From contig NZ_LGEK01000019.1 in NCBI RefSeq assembly GCF_001636615.1, positions 124,001 through 188,000 on the forward strand: 64,000 nucleotides of DNA, in the 5' to 3' direction. The translations under genes and the position numbers were made by a program. Source of the DNA: Mucilaginibacter sp. L294. Lineage in GTDB: Bacteria; Bacteroidota; Bacteroidia; Sphingobacteriales; Sphingobacteriaceae. Below are positions 49,744 through 58,616 of the stretch, one piece after another. How positions within the stretch are numbered: position 1 is the first letter of the stretch; the number at the start of each line of letters is the position of its first letter. Under the pieces are notes generated by a model, which saw nothing but the letters and a program-made list of their open reading frames with translations, had not been told where the DNA came from and ran no database searches.

Positions 49744-50994
49744 TTACAAGTCGAAAGCGCTTTTTACTTTATCTACATAATCCAGCTTCTCCCAGGTAAA
49801 TAATTCTACCTCGCGGGTTACGGTGCTGCCATCGTGCGCGTTGAATGACTTGGTAACCACCTCATTTGGGCGGCCAAAGTGACCGTAAGCAGCAGTTTCG
49901 CTGTATATTGGGTTACGCAGTTTAAAGCGGGTTTCAATAGCGTATGGGGTCATGTTAAAGATCTCCTCAACCTTTTTAGCTATCTCGCCATCGTTTAAGC
50001 CAACTTTAGCGGTACCATAGGTATTTACATAAATACCCATTGGTTTTGCAACGCCGATAGCGTACGATACCTGTACCAAAATTTCGTTACAAACACCGGC
50101 AGCTACCAGGTTTTTGGCTATGTGGCGGGTTGCGTAAGCAGCAGAGCGGTCAACTTTTGAGGGGTCTTTACCGCTGAATGCACCACCACCGTGCGCGCCT
50201 TTACCACCATAGGTATCCACAATGATCTTGCGGCCGGTTAAGCCGGTATCGCCATGCGGGCCACCAATAACAAATTTACCGGTAGGGTTAATATGGTAAG
50301 TGATATTATCATTAAAGAAATGCGCGTATTTTGGATATTTAGCCTTAACACGAGGGATAAGGATGCTAATGATATCGCTGCTTATTTTTGATAACATGGC
50401 TTCTTCCTCGCCAAAATCATCATGTTGGGTTGAAATAACGATGGCATCGATACGGGTTGGCTGGTTATCGTCGCTGTACTCTAAAGTAACCTGCGATTTT
50501 GCATCCGGGCGAAGGTATTTGATATCGGTATTCTCGCGGCGGATAACAGCCAGTTCGCGCAATAAAGCGTGTGCAATATCTAAAGCCAATGGCATGTAGT
50601 TATCAGTTTCGATGGTGGCGTAACCAAACATCATGCCCTGGTCGCCTGCGCCTTGCTCTTCTTTTGCCTTGCGGTCAACACCCTGGTTAATATCAGGCGA
50701 TTGCTCATGAATGGCCGATAGCACACCGCACGAGCTGCCATCAAACATATATTCCCCTTTGGTATAACCAATGCGGTTTATTACATCGCGGGCAATTTTT
50801 TGTACATCTAAATAAGCTTTTGATTTAACCTCGCCGGCTAAAATAACCTGGCCGGTTGTTACCAACGTTTCGCAGGCTACTTTCGATTCGGGGTCGAATG
50901 CTAAAAAGTTATCAATTAACGCGTCCGATATCTGGTCGGCAACTTTATCCGGATGCCCTTCTGATACGGATTCCGATGTAAATAAGTATGGCAT
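49744..50994 (-). CDS. metK: S-adenosylmethionine synthetase MetK
   Basis: A 416-residue enzyme making S-adenosylmethionine from methionine and ATP. Motifs: [24 protein letters not shown] at the N-terminus (ATP-binding His and Asp), [12 protein letters not shown] (about residues 119-130), [20 protein letters not shown] (about 239-258) and [19 protein letters not shown] (about 266). Length suits Bacteroidota MetK. The leader contains a SAM-II riboswitch aptamer, so its expression should fall when SAM is abundant. Confidence 0.97.
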   Translation of the reverse strand: MPYLFTSESVSEGHPDKVADQISDALIDNFLAFDPESKVACETLVTTGQVILAGEVKSKAYLDVQKIARDVINRIGYTKGEYMFDGSSCGVLSAIHEQSPDINQGVDRKAKEEQGAGDQGMMFGYATIETDNYMPLALDIAHALLRELAVIRRENTDIKYLRPDAKSQVTLEYSDDNQPTRIDAIVISTQHDDFGEEEAMLSKISSDIISILIPRVKAKYPKYAHFFNDNITYHINPTGKFVIGGPHGDTGLTGRKIIVDTYGGKGAHGGGAFSGKDPSKVDRSAAYATRHIAKNLVAAGVCNEILVQVSYAIGVAKPMGIYVNTYGTAKVGLNDGEIAKKVEEIFNMTPYAIETRFKLRNPIYSETAAYGHFGRPNEVVTKSFNAHDGSTVTREVELFTWEKLDYVDKVKSAFDL

Positions 50995-51057
50995 ATTATT
51001 TTTTAAATAAACGTTAAAGCCGAAAGGTAAGGATTTATTTGAAACGTTGTAAAAGGA

Positions 51058-51138
51058 GCAGAATTAGCACTTTTTTACGTGGTTGCAATCCAGTCCTCTA
51101 ATATACAGAGGGCATTAAATCAGTCCACTTTCGGGTGG
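51058..51138 (-). ncRNA. SAM-II riboswitch in the metK leader
   Basis: On the minus strand the RNA reads GTGGACTGATTTAATGCC (from 51128), a small hairpin CCTCTGTATATTAGAGG, then ACTGGATTGCAACCACG, AAAAAAG and GTGCTAA, matching the SAM-II consensus (CUGAUUUAA, GAUUGCAACC, AAAAAGUGCUAA). GTGG and CCAC form P1. Upstream, CCAC-CCGAAA-GTGG (51138-51125) can pair with the same GTGG. A TATTTTTG element (51146-51139) just before it would serve as the -7 promoter. Confidence 0.87.
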
Positions 51139-51205
51139 CAAAAATAAAACAATTTTTCACAAAGCCGAAAATACATTTACTTTTGCCGCTTGTAAACTTA
51201 TATAG

Positions 51206-52096
51206 TTGAAAAGGAAAGCGTTATTTATAATAAACCCGGTATCGGGAGGAAAAAAAAAGGATGGTGTGCCGGAGCTTGTAGCGAAGTATCTTGACCCAAC
51301 TATTTTTGATTACGATATAGAATTTACCACCGGTATTTTCCACGCGCACGACCTGGCCAAGGCTGCCGTGGGCGAATATGAAATTGTTGTTGCCGTTGGC
51401 GGCGATGGTACGGTGAACGAAATAGCATCGGCTATAGCCGGTACCGATACCGTTTTGGGCGTAATCCCCTTCGGATCGGGTAACGGTTTAGCTCGGTTTT
51501 TAACTATTCCCATGGATACCGAAGAGGCTATCAAAACCATGAATGCCGGCCGCACCATAACTATCGATGCCGGTAAAATGAACGGGCAATGGTTTTTTAA
51601 TATGGCGGGTATGGGCTTTGATGCGCACATTAGCCACGTTTTTGCCAATGGCAGTACAAAACGGGGCTTTGTAAGCTATTTCAAATCTTCGATACAGGAG
51701 ATCTCGACCTATAAATCAAAAAACTATCATATTGAAATTGACGGCGTTGCTTATGACCGCGAAGCATTCATGCTAAGCATGGCTAATTCATCGCAGTATG
51801 GCAACAACGCGCACGTATCACCAACTGCATCAGTACAGGATGGATTGCTGGATGTTTGTATCATTAAGCCGTTCCCGCTATGGCGCTTCCCCGAGATGGG
51901 GCTGCGCATGTTCACTAAAACGGCCGATAGTTCCAGGTACGTAGAGATCATAAAAGGCAAACACATTGTAATTACACGGCAGGAGGAAGGCCCCATTCAC
52001 TTAGATGGCGAGCCGCAGGTGGCCGGTACAGCTATTGATATAGAGATTGTGCCCAACTCGCTACACGTTATTGTTGGCGGTACCTATAAAAAGTAA
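51206..52096 (+). CDS. Diacylglycerol kinase family (YegS/DgkB-like) lipid kinase
   Basis: A 296-residue kinase that starts at a TTG (no ATG fits before the conserved core). Core motifs: ALFIINPVSGGKKK (about residues 5-18), VAVGGDGTVNEIASAI (about 63-78), FGSGNGLARFL (about 93-103) and GLLDVCIIKPFP. These belong to the DAGK catalytic domain. It phosphorylates a lipid such as diacylglycerol. It faces metK divergently, with the SAM-II leader between them, and an SUI1-like gene follows 3 bp downstream. Confidence 0.88.
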   Translation: MKRKALFIINPVSGGKKKDGVPELVAKYLDPTIFDYDIEFTTGIFHAHDLAKAAVGEYEIVVAVGGDGTVNEIASAIAGTDTVLGVIPFGSGNGLARFLTIPMDTEEAIKTMNAGRTITIDAGKMNGQWFFNMAGMGFDAHISHVFANGSTKRGFVSYFKSSIQEISTYKSKNYHIEIDGVAYDREAFMLSMANSSQYGNNAHVSPTASVQDGLLDVCIIKPFPLWRFPEMGLRMFTKTADSSRYVEIIKGKHIVITRQEEGPIHLDGEPQVAGTAIDIEIVPNSLHVIVGGTYKK

Positions 52097-52099
52097 CCT

Positions 52100-52435
52100 A
52101 TGGCAAAGAAAAATTTTACCGGCATCATGTACTCTACCGATCCTGATTTTCAATACCAGGAGGAGAACTCGGGCGATCAGCAAACCCTGCCGCCGCAACA
52201 GCAGAACCTGAAAATATACCTCGACAGGATAAAAGGCAACAAATTGGTAACCCGCATCAGCGGCTTTATTGGTGCCGGTGCCGACCTGGAAACCATCGGC
52301 AAAAAACTAAAAACCAAGTGCGGCGTAGGCGGCTCGGTGAAGGATGGCGAAGTGTTGCTGCAGGGCGACTTTAGGGATAAGGTATTAACCATGCTACAAA
52401 CGGATGGCTACAAGGCTAAGAAAGCCGGAGGATAG
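52100..52435 (+). CDS. SUI1/eIF1-like translation factor (YciH family)
   Basis: A 111-residue protein. The C-terminal 75 residues form the SUI1 domain: [20 protein letters not shown] (about 37-56), [20 protein letters not shown] (about 72-91) and [16 protein letters not shown]. Family members bind the small ribosomal subunit and influence start selection. It is co-transcribed with the lipid kinase (3-bp gap), but a functional link is not evident. Confidence 0.9.
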   Translation: MAKKNFTGIMYSTDPDFQYQEENSGDQQTLPPQQQNLKIYLDRIKGNKLVTRISGFIGAGADLETIGKKLKTKCGVGGSVKDGEVLLQGDFRDKVLTMLQTDGYKAKKAGG

Positions 52436-52534
52436 TGTATCGGAACAAAAAATATTAGCATTGTAATTTGCTGATTATCAATATATTATATAGTGTGTAA
52501 AACGTACATTATGTAAATAAATGATGCAAAACAC

Positions 52535-52566
52535 TTGTTTCTTAGTGTATTAAAAAGGTAATTTTG
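52535..52566 (+). promoter_or_regulatory. Bacteroidota-type promoter of pckA
   Basis: TAATTTTG (52559-52566) fits the TAnnTTTG -7 consensus, with TTG at 52535-52537 as -33 at 21-nt spacing. Predicted transcription starts near 52570, giving a leader of about 25 nt to the ATG at 52595. Confidence 0.65.
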
Positions 52567-52594
52567 GGGCAACCAATTATAAATTATCTTCTTA

Positions 52595-54199
52595 ATGAAA
52601 AGTATGAATAACCAGGTACCCCAATTAGGGTATCTAAACCTGGCAAAGGCCCCTGCTATTTTATACCAATTAACCCCCGCACAACTTGTTGAAGCTGCCA
52701 TAAAAAGAAACGAAGGCGTTTTAAGCGACTCTGGTGCACTGGCTATTGATACCGGCGAATTTACCGGCCGGTCGCCTAAGGACCGTTTTATTGTTGACGA
52801 CCATGTTACCCATGATAATGTATGGTGGGGAAGTATTAACTACAAGTTTGACGGCGCTAAATTTAACGCCTTATATAATAAGGTAACAAAATACCTGTCG
52901 GAGCGTGAAATATTTGTGCGCGACTCATGCGCCTGCGCTAACGAAAAATACCATATAGATATCCGCGTGGTTACCGAAACCGCGTACCAGAATTTGTTTG
53001 TACATCACCTGTTCATCCGCCCCGAGGTGGTAAATCCGGATAGCAAACCCGAGTGGACGATCATCGCTGCGCCGGGTTTTATGGCCGACCCAGAGGTTGA
53101 CGGTACCCGCCAAAAGAATTTCTCGATCATCAGCTTCAGCAAAAAACTCATACTGATAGGCGGCACGGGTTATACCGGCGAGATCAAGAAGGGCATATTC
53201 TCGGTACTGAACTTTATATTACCGCATGATAAGCAGGTACTGTCTATGCATTGCTCGGCCAATACCGGCAGCAAGGGCGATACCGCAATTTTCTTCGGAT
53301 TATCGGGCACGGGCAAAACCACCCTCTCTGCCGACCCGGACCGCAGCCTGATTGGCGATGATGAGCACGGCTGGAGCGATTACTCTATATTTAACTTTGA
53401 AGGCGGCTGCTACGCTAAATGCTCGGGCCTTACGGCCGAGAAAGAGCCGCAGATATTTAATGCCATTAAATATGGTGCGTTATTAGAGAATGTGAATTTT
53501 ATACCGGGCACACGCATGGTTAACTATAATAATATAGATAAAACCGAGAATACGCGTGTTGCCTACCCATTATCAAATGTAAGTAATGCCATTATACCAT
53601 CTATAGGTGCATCGCCAAAAAACATTTTCTTTTTAACTGCGGATGCCTTTGGGATATTGCCGCCTATATCAAAACTAACGCCCGAGCAGGCCATGTACCA
53701 CTATATATCTGGCTACACCGCTAAAATAGCGGGCACCGAAACCGGCATTATCGAACCGGTAACTACCTTTTCGGCTTGTTTTGGCGAGGCGTTTTTACCG
53801 CTGCACCCCGTTACCTATGCCAAATTATTGGGTAAGAAGATAAAAGAACACCAGGTAAACGTATGGTTGGTAAACACCGGCTGGACAGGCGGCGCCTACG
53901 GCGTTGGCCAGCGGATGAAGCTCTCTTACACCCGCGCCATGATCACCGCAGCCATAAACGGCGGGCTGGATAATGTTAAATATCATCAGCACCCCATATT
54001 CAATTTAGCTATTCCACATAGCTGCCCTAACGTGCCCGATGAAGTTCTTGACCCGAAGAACACCTGGGCCAATGCAGATAATTCTGAAGATAAAGCAAAC
54101 CAATTGGCTTTAGCCTTTGTTAAGAACTTTGAAAAATATGCTGATTATAGTACCCCAGACATTATAAACGCAGGGCCAAACGTAGCTGTAGCGGTGTAG
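52595..54199 (+). CDS. pckA: ATP-dependent phosphoenolpyruvate carboxykinase PckA
   Basis: A 534-residue gluconeogenic enzyme that converts oxaloacetate and ATP to phosphoenolpyruvate, CO2 and ADP. Motifs: GALAIDTGEFTGRSPKDRFI (about residues 47-66), the Walker-like P-loop GLSGTGKTTLSADPDR (about 232-247), LIGDDEHGWSD (metal-binding Asp, about 250) and the FEGGCYAKC segment. An ATG 9 bp downstream (52604) could be used instead. Length and motifs fit the ATP-using family, not GTP-using PEPCK. Its operon ends in a clear hairpin. Confidence 0.96.
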   Translation: MKSMNNQVPQLGYLNLAKAPAILYQLTPAQLVEAAIKRNEGVLSDSGALAIDTGEFTGRSPKDRFIVDDHVTHDNVWWGSINYKFDGAKFNALYNKVTKYLSEREIFVRDSCACANEKYHIDIRVVTETAYQNLFVHHLFIRPEVVNPDSKPEWTIIAAPGFMADPEVDGTRQKNFSIISFSKKLILIGGTGYTGEIKKGIFSVLNFILPHDKQVLSMHCSANTGSKGDTAIFFGLSGTGKTTLSADPDRSLIGDDEHGWSDYSIFNFEGGCYAKCSGLTAEKEPQIFNAIKYGALLENVNFIPGTRMVNYNNIDKTENTRVAYPLSNVSNAIIPSIGASPKNIFFLTADAFGILPPISKLTPEQAMYHYISGYTAKIAGTETGIIEPVTTFSACFGEAFLPLHPVTYAKLLGKKIKEHQVNVWLVNTGWTGGAYGVGQRMKLSYTRAMITAAINGGLDNVKYHQHPIFNLAIPHSCPNVPDEVLDPKNTWANADNSEDKANQLALAFVKNFEKYADYSTPDIINAGPNVAVAV

Positions 54200-54286
54200 T
54201 TAGACGTAACTATATCACTTTAGTTACACACTTTTTATGTGTTATAACTTGCTATTCTTAAAAAAAATGGGTTGTATTGTAAAAAA

Positions 54287-54312
54287 ATTGTCTGCCTGAC
54301 AGACAATTTTTC
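54287..54312 (+). terminator. Terminator of pckA
   Basis: ATTGTCTG (54287-54294) pairs exactly with CAGACAAT (54300-54307) around CCTGA and is followed by TTTTCTG, 88 bp after the stop. The rest of the 298-bp gap holds the exbB promoter region and no gene. Confidence 0.85.
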
Positions 54313-54415
54313 TGTTTTAGAGCGTTAAGTAATCACGATTTACAGAGCGCTGTATGCTGTATATTAAATTATTATAAAGAATTACATAAAAAGTTTTTTT
54401 ATTTCATTTAAATTC

Positions 54416-54423
54416 TATTTTTG
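54416..54423 (+). promoter_or_regulatory. Probable -7 element upstream of exbB
   Basis: TATTTTTG fits TAnnTTTG, about 75 nt before the exbB start. The -33 region is a T-rich tract without a clear TTTG, so the call is moderate. Confidence 0.5.
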
Positions 54424-54497
54424 TTATTCGCTAAAAACGCACACATTTTTTATTAACTTATATTATAAACAAAACGAAAACTAAAATTTAAAAAGTA

Positions 54498-55337
54498 ATG
54501 GCAAACGCACCAACAAAACCAACTACTCCTGTAAAAAAAGAAAGCTCAAGTGCATCGGGCGCATTTGCAACTTTGACCATTCCTATCTGTATAGTGGCGG
54601 CAATTTTGATATTCATTTTCATTTTAGGACACCCAAGCCACTTTAAAGGCGGCGACCCTGCAAATGATCCAAACCCGGGCGATTTATTCGGTACTGTACA
54701 TAAAGGTGGGGTAATTGTACCTATCATCATGTCGTATCTGTTAATGGTTATCGTGTTTTCAATTGAAAGGTTTATAGTTATCGGTAAAGCATCAGGTACT
54801 GGTAACGTAGATGCTTTTGTTAGGAAGATCCAATCTTCTCTTAACGCTGGTAACATCGAAGGCGCTAACGCTGAGTGCGACAAACAAAAAGGTTCTGTAG
54901 CAAACGTTATCAAAGCAGGTCTGAAAAAATACCGCGAAATGGAAGGCGATACTACTATGGACGTAGATCAGAAAGCATTAGCTATCCAAAAAGACATTGA
55001 AGAAGCAACTGCTTTAGAAATGCCAATGTTAGAGCAAAACTTAACCATCATTGCTACCCTGGTATCAATCGGTACATTAACCGGTCTGTTAGGTACGGTA
55101 ATCGGGATGATCGGTGCGTTCGCAACATTGGGTGCATCTGGTGCTCCAAACCAATCAGAACTTTCAACTCACATCTCTGAGGCACTTATCAATACTGCAT
55201 TAGGTATCGGTACTTCAGCAGTATCAATTGTAATGTACAACGTATTTACATCAAAAATTGATAAACTGACTTACGCTATTGATGAGACTGGTTTCAGCAT
55301 CGTTCAAACATTCTCGGCTTCTCACAAAAATAAGTAA
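54498..55337 (+). CDS. exbB: MotA/TolQ/ExbB proton channel family protein
   Basis: A 279-residue inner-membrane protein with three hydrophobic segments (about residues 25-48, 72-95 and 190-215). The conserved region IEEATALEMPMLEQNLTIIATLVSIGTLTGLLGTVIGMIGAF (about 172-213) is the proton-channel signature; LINTALGIGTSAVSIVMYN follows. With ExbD it uses the proton motive force to energise TonB. The N-terminal Ala/Lys/Thr-rich lead is longer than in E. coli ExbB. It opens the operon with two exbD genes and tonB. Confidence 0.9.
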   Translation: MANAPTKPTTPVKKESSSASGAFATLTIPICIVAAILIFIFILGHPSHFKGGDPANDPNPGDLFGTVHKGGVIVPIIMSYLLMVIVFSIERFIVIGKASGTGNVDAFVRKIQSSLNAGNIEGANAECDKQKGSVANVIKAGLKKYREMEGDTTMDVDQKALAIQKDIEEATALEMPMLEQNLTIIATLVSIGTLTGLLGTVIGMIGAFATLGASGAPNQSELSTHISEALINTALGIGTSAVSIVMYNVFTSKIDKLTYAIDETGFSIVQTFSASHKNK

Positions 55338-55437
55338 TCGTAAAATATAGTTTGCTTTTATCCGTTATAACAGAATATAATTTGGATAATTACAATAATT
55401 AACTATCTTTACATTATATATTTAAAATAAACAGAAT

Positions 55438-56055
55438 ATGCCAAGAGTAAAAGTTGCAAGGAAGAGCACTGCTATAGATATGACCGCCATGTGCGACGTA
55501 GCTTTCCTGTTGCTTACTTTCTTTATATTAACAGCAAAGCCGCGTACCGAAGATCCGGTTCCGATAGATGTACCGTCTTCAACTGCTGAAACGCCGCTTC
55601 CTGAAGAAAACGTGCTTTTATTGACCGTTGGCCAGGGAAAAGTTTACTATACGATAGAAGGTACCGATATACGTAAACAAACGCTTGAGCAAATGGGCGA
55701 AAAGTATAACATTAAGTTTTCCCCTGAGCAGAAACAAGTGTTTTCAGGTGTGCCAGTACTTGGCGTACCTATGAACCAGCTACAGGCTTTCCTTAACTTA
55801 GATGTTGACAAGCGTAAGGCGTATAAGCAACCTGGTATCCCTAATGATACTACGGCCAATAATGAGCTTGCCGACTGGATTCGCGAATCTCGCAAAGCCG
55901 TTGCCTCGTTACATAACAAGCCGTTAAGGATATCTGTTAAAGGAGACAACAAGGAAGAGTATCCTACTATTAAAAAGATAATAGGTATTCTGCAAAGACA
56001 AAAAGTTAACAAATTTAGCCTGATCACATCGGTTAAGAACGCACCTAAAAAATAA
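55438..56055 (+). CDS. exbD: ExbD-type biopolymer transport protein (first copy)
   Basis: A 205-residue protein with one N-terminal membrane segment (AMCDVAFLLLTFFILTA, about residues 17-33) that carries the conserved Asp (MTAMCDVAFL) needed for proton flow. The periplasmic region is longer than usual (about 170 residues), with an extra middle insert. It is followed after 6 bp by a second, distinct ExbD. Confidence 0.88.
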   Translation: MPRVKVARKSTAIDMTAMCDVAFLLLTFFILTAKPRTEDPVPIDVPSSTAETPLPEENVLLLTVGQGKVYYTIEGTDIRKQTLEQMGEKYNIKFSPEQKQVFSGVPVLGVPMNQLQAFLNLDVDKRKAYKQPGIPNDTTANNELADWIRESRKAVASLHNKPLRISVKGDNKEEYPTIKKIIGILQRQKVNKFSLITSVKNAPKK

Positions 56056-56061
56056 CATAAA

Positions 56062-56595
56062 ATGGCAGAATTAGACACCTCCTCCGGCGGGGGGAAAAAA
56101 GGCGGGAAAGTAAGAAGTAAAAAGGCTTCAACACGCGTGGATTTAACCGCGATGGTGGATTTGGCCTTCTTATTGATCACTTTCTTTATCATGACCACTA
56201 CGTTATCTAAGCCAAAAGCTATGGATGTGGTTATGCCGGATAAGGACGAAAAGCAATTAGACCAGTTGCCCGTTGCCGCTTCACGATCAATGACGCTTTT
56301 ATTAGGCGCTAACGATAAAATTGAGTGGTTTATAGGAGTACCAGGCGACTCGCCACCGGAAACTATAAATTACGGCAAAGATGGTTTACGCAAAACCTTG
56401 ATAGAAAAAGGTAAAGAAATACAAGCCAGTACAGGTAAATATATGGTTGTGCTAATTAAACCAAGCGATAAATCAAACTACAAAAATGTGGTTGACGCGC
56501 TTGATGAGATGAAGATAACCAAAATAGAATCTTTCGCGATTGTAGATATTACACCTGCTGAGATCGGGTTGCTTAAACGCGACGGGAACTATTAA
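56062..56595 (+). CDS. exbD: ExbD-type biopolymer transport protein (second copy)
   Basis: A 177-residue ExbD with a basic Gly/Lys/Ser-rich N-terminus (GGGKKGGKVRSKKASTRVD), the membrane helix MVDLAFLLITFFIMT (about residues 30-44, conserved Asp) and a periplasmic C-terminal domain ending FAIVDITPAEIGLLKRDGNY. Two different ExbD subunits after one ExbB is the usual Bacteroidota arrangement. Confidence 0.9.
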   Translation: MAELDTSSGGGKKGGKVRSKKASTRVDLTAMVDLAFLLITFFIMTTTLSKPKAMDVVMPDKDEKQLDQLPVAASRSMTLLLGANDKIEWFIGVPGDSPPETINYGKDGLRKTLIEKGKEIQASTGKYMVVLIKPSDKSNYKNVVDALDEMKITKIESFAIVDITPAEIGLLKRDGNY

Positions 56596-56627
56596 GAACT
56601 ATTAAAGTAATTTAACGTTATAAGATA

Positions 56628-57452
56628 ATGTTTGGATCAAAATTAGACATACTTAACCAGCAATGGATTGACGTTGTTTTTACAGGCCGTAACAAAAATT
56701 ATGGTGCATACGAACTAAGAAAGGATAACCCTCGTAATACGAATAAGGCCCTTCTAATTGGTGTAGCAGCATTTGTTTTACTTATATCCTTTAAAACAAT
56801 CCTCAATGCAATAGATGGATTTATCCCTAAAGCTGATGAGAAAGTAAAAGTAACCGAAGTGGTGTTACCACCACCGCCGGTGAACGAAGAAGTAAAACCA
56901 CCACCACCGCCACCTGAGCCACCTAAACCAAAGATAGACCAGGTACGTTTCCCACCTCCGGTTGTAAAACCGGATAACGAGGTGCGCGAAAAAGAACCGC
57001 CAACCGTAAAAGAGTTGGAAGTTGCGGATCCGGGCCCTAAGGACCAGAAAGGTGATCCTAACGCCGCCATCACAATTGATGAGCCGGTAGGTAATGCGGA
57101 TGTTAAACAAGTAGTTGAAGAGAACTCTAACCAGATCTTCACGGCGGTTGAGCAAGTGCCAACCTTCCCTGGTGGCGAGAGCGGATTCAACAAATACTTG
57201 TCAAAAGCAATTCGTTACCCTGCTATTGCAAGGGAAAACAACGTACAAGGACGTGTAATTGTACAGTTCGTAGTTGAAAGAGATGGCTCTTTAACAGATA
57301 TTAAAGTTGTTAGAGGTATAGGCAGCGGTTGTGATGAAGAAGCAGTACGCGCTTTGAAAGCGTCTCCGAAATGGAAACCAGGTATCCAGAATGGCCGCCC
57401 GGTACGTGTACAATACAGTGTGCCAGTATCATTCGCATTGGCATCAGAATAA
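56628..57452 (+). CDS. tonB: Energy transducer TonB
   Basis: A 274-residue TonB. After a cytoplasmic lead (about 40 residues with YGAYELRKD) there is one membrane helix (about 44-62). A proline-rich spacer (PPPPPVNEEVKPPPPPPEPP, about 82-105) and the C-terminal TonB domain (about 185-272: FPGGESGFNKYLSKAIRYP, GRVIVQFVVERDG, KWKPGIQNGRPV, VQYSVPVSF) follow. It transfers energy to TonB-dependent outer-membrane receptors such as SusC-like porins. The spacing to exbD is 32 bp. Confidence 0.93.
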   Translation: MFGSKLDILNQQWIDVVFTGRNKNYGAYELRKDNPRNTNKALLIGVAAFVLLISFKTILNAIDGFIPKADEKVKVTEVVLPPPPVNEEVKPPPPPPEPPKPKIDQVRFPPPVVKPDNEVREKEPPTVKELEVADPGPKDQKGDPNAAITIDEPVGNADVKQVVEENSNQIFTAVEQVPTFPGGESGFNKYLSKAIRYPAIARENNVQGRVIVQFVVERDGSLTDIKVVRGIGSGCDEEAVRALKASPKWKPGIQNGRPVRVQYSVPVSFALASE

Positions 57453-57458
57453 AAATTA

Positions 57459-57689
57459 ATGTTATCAGATAACAATGAGAAGCAAAAATCGCCCAAAAGG
57501 CGGTTTTTGCTTATTTTAGGAGTTGCTGCATTTATTTGCCTTTTGGTTTTTGGCGCCCTGATCATCTTTTGGGACAAATTCTTGGGGCAGATTCCCAAAC
57601 CGCAAAAAACCATATTTGGTTGCGTTGTTATAATTTATGCGGTTTTACGCTTTGCGCGGTATTTAAGAAAGGACCCTGATGAAAATTAA
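57459..57689 (+). CDS. Small two-helix membrane protein in the tonB operon
   Basis: A 76-residue protein with a charged N-terminus (SDNNEKQKSPKRR), a first hydrophobic segment (about 16-39, FLLILGVAAFICLLVFGALI) and a second (about 49-66, FGCVVIIYAVLRFARYL), then a short acidic tail. It lies 6 bp after tonB and overlaps the following PstS-like start by 11 bp, so it is part of the operon. No family is recognisable. Confidence 0.72.
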   Translation: MLSDNNEKQKSPKRRFLLILGVAAFICLLVFGALIIFWDKFLGQIPKPQKTIFGCVVIIYAVLRFARYLRKDPDEN

Positions 57690-58593
57690 GTTTAAGGCAT
57701 TATTATTAGGGCTTACTGTTTTAGCAGCTTTACAAAGCTGCCAGCAAAACACCAAAAAAGCCGCTCCGCTTGATAGCTTTACATCGGGCACGGCAAAATT
57801 TGAGGCCGACGAATCATTTTCGCCTATAATAGACGAAGAACTGTATGTTTTTAAGGCTATGTTGCCAGATGCTAACCCGGTAATTACTTATAAGCCGGAA
57901 GCTGAAGTGGTAAATAGCTTAATGAATGATAAAACAAGGTTAATTATACTATCGCGTAATTTAGATACAGCCGAGCTTGGCGTACTAAAAAGGCGTACAC
58001 TGGTAGCCGATGTAAATAAATTTGCAATAGATGCGGTAGCACTTATTGTAAACCAGGCATCAAACGACACCACAATTTCGCTTGGCGAAATTAAAAGCAT
58101 GCTAAACGGGAAGTCTAAAACCGATAAAAGTATCGTGTTTGATAACCCTAACTCAAGTTTGGTAAGGTATTTGAAGACACTATCAGGCAATAACGAGTTA
58201 AAGCAAAAAAATATTTACGCGTTAAAGTCAAGTAAAGAGGTTATCAGGTACATAAGTACGCATCCTGATGCAATAGGTATAACCGGCTTTAACTGGCTAA
58301 ACGACCCGGATAAGGACTATGCCGAGGCTGTTGACAAGGTTAAAATAGTAGGCGTTAAGGACGAGAACAGTAAAACCAACCCTAACGAGTACTTTAAACC
58401 TTCGCAGACAACGCTTGTCGAACATACGTATCCGTTAAGCAGGTCGTTATATGTGATAGACTGCACGGGCAGAAAAGGGTTAGGCGCAAGCTTCGCATCA
58501 TTTTTAGCCAGCGAACGCGGACAAAGAATAATACTAAAATCGGGCTTATTACCTGATTCTATCCCCTCGAGGGAAATAAACATAACACACTAA
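57679..58593 (+). CDS. PstS-like phosphate-binding lipoprotein
   Basis: A 304-residue protein with a lipoprotein signal peptide (LLLGLTVLAALQSCQQN; lipidation Cys near residue 22). Conserved features of periplasmic PstS-type proteins: FNIDAVALIVNQ-like KFAIDAVALIVNQAS, SLGEIKSMLNG, NSSLVRYLKTLSG and the C-terminal SFASFLASERGQRIILKSGLLP. No pstCAB genes follow, so it is not in a phosphate transporter operon. It overlaps the small membrane protein gene and sits with exbBD-tonB. Its phosphate-binding role is uncertain; it may serve the TonB system. Confidence 0.8.
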   Translation: MKIKFKALLLGLTVLAALQSCQQNTKKAAPLDSFTSGTAKFEADESFSPIIDEELYVFKAMLPDANPVITYKPEAEVVNSLMNDKTRLIILSRNLDTAELGVLKRRTLVADVNKFAIDAVALIVNQASNDTTISLGEIKSMLNGKSKTDKSIVFDNPNSSLVRYLKTLSGNNELKQKNIYALKSSKEVIRYISTHPDAIGITGFNWLNDPDKDYAEAVDKVKIVGVKDENSKTNPNEYFKPSQTTLVEHTYPLSRSLYVIDCTGRKGLGASFASFLASERGQRIILKSGLLPDSIPSREINITH

Positions 58594-58616
58594 CTATATA
58601 TAATTTAGAAACTAAG

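Noticed and set aside
56699-57193. Gly-rich open frame opposite tonB
   Set aside because: It is the antisense of the proline-rich TonB spacer; no promoter or family supports it.
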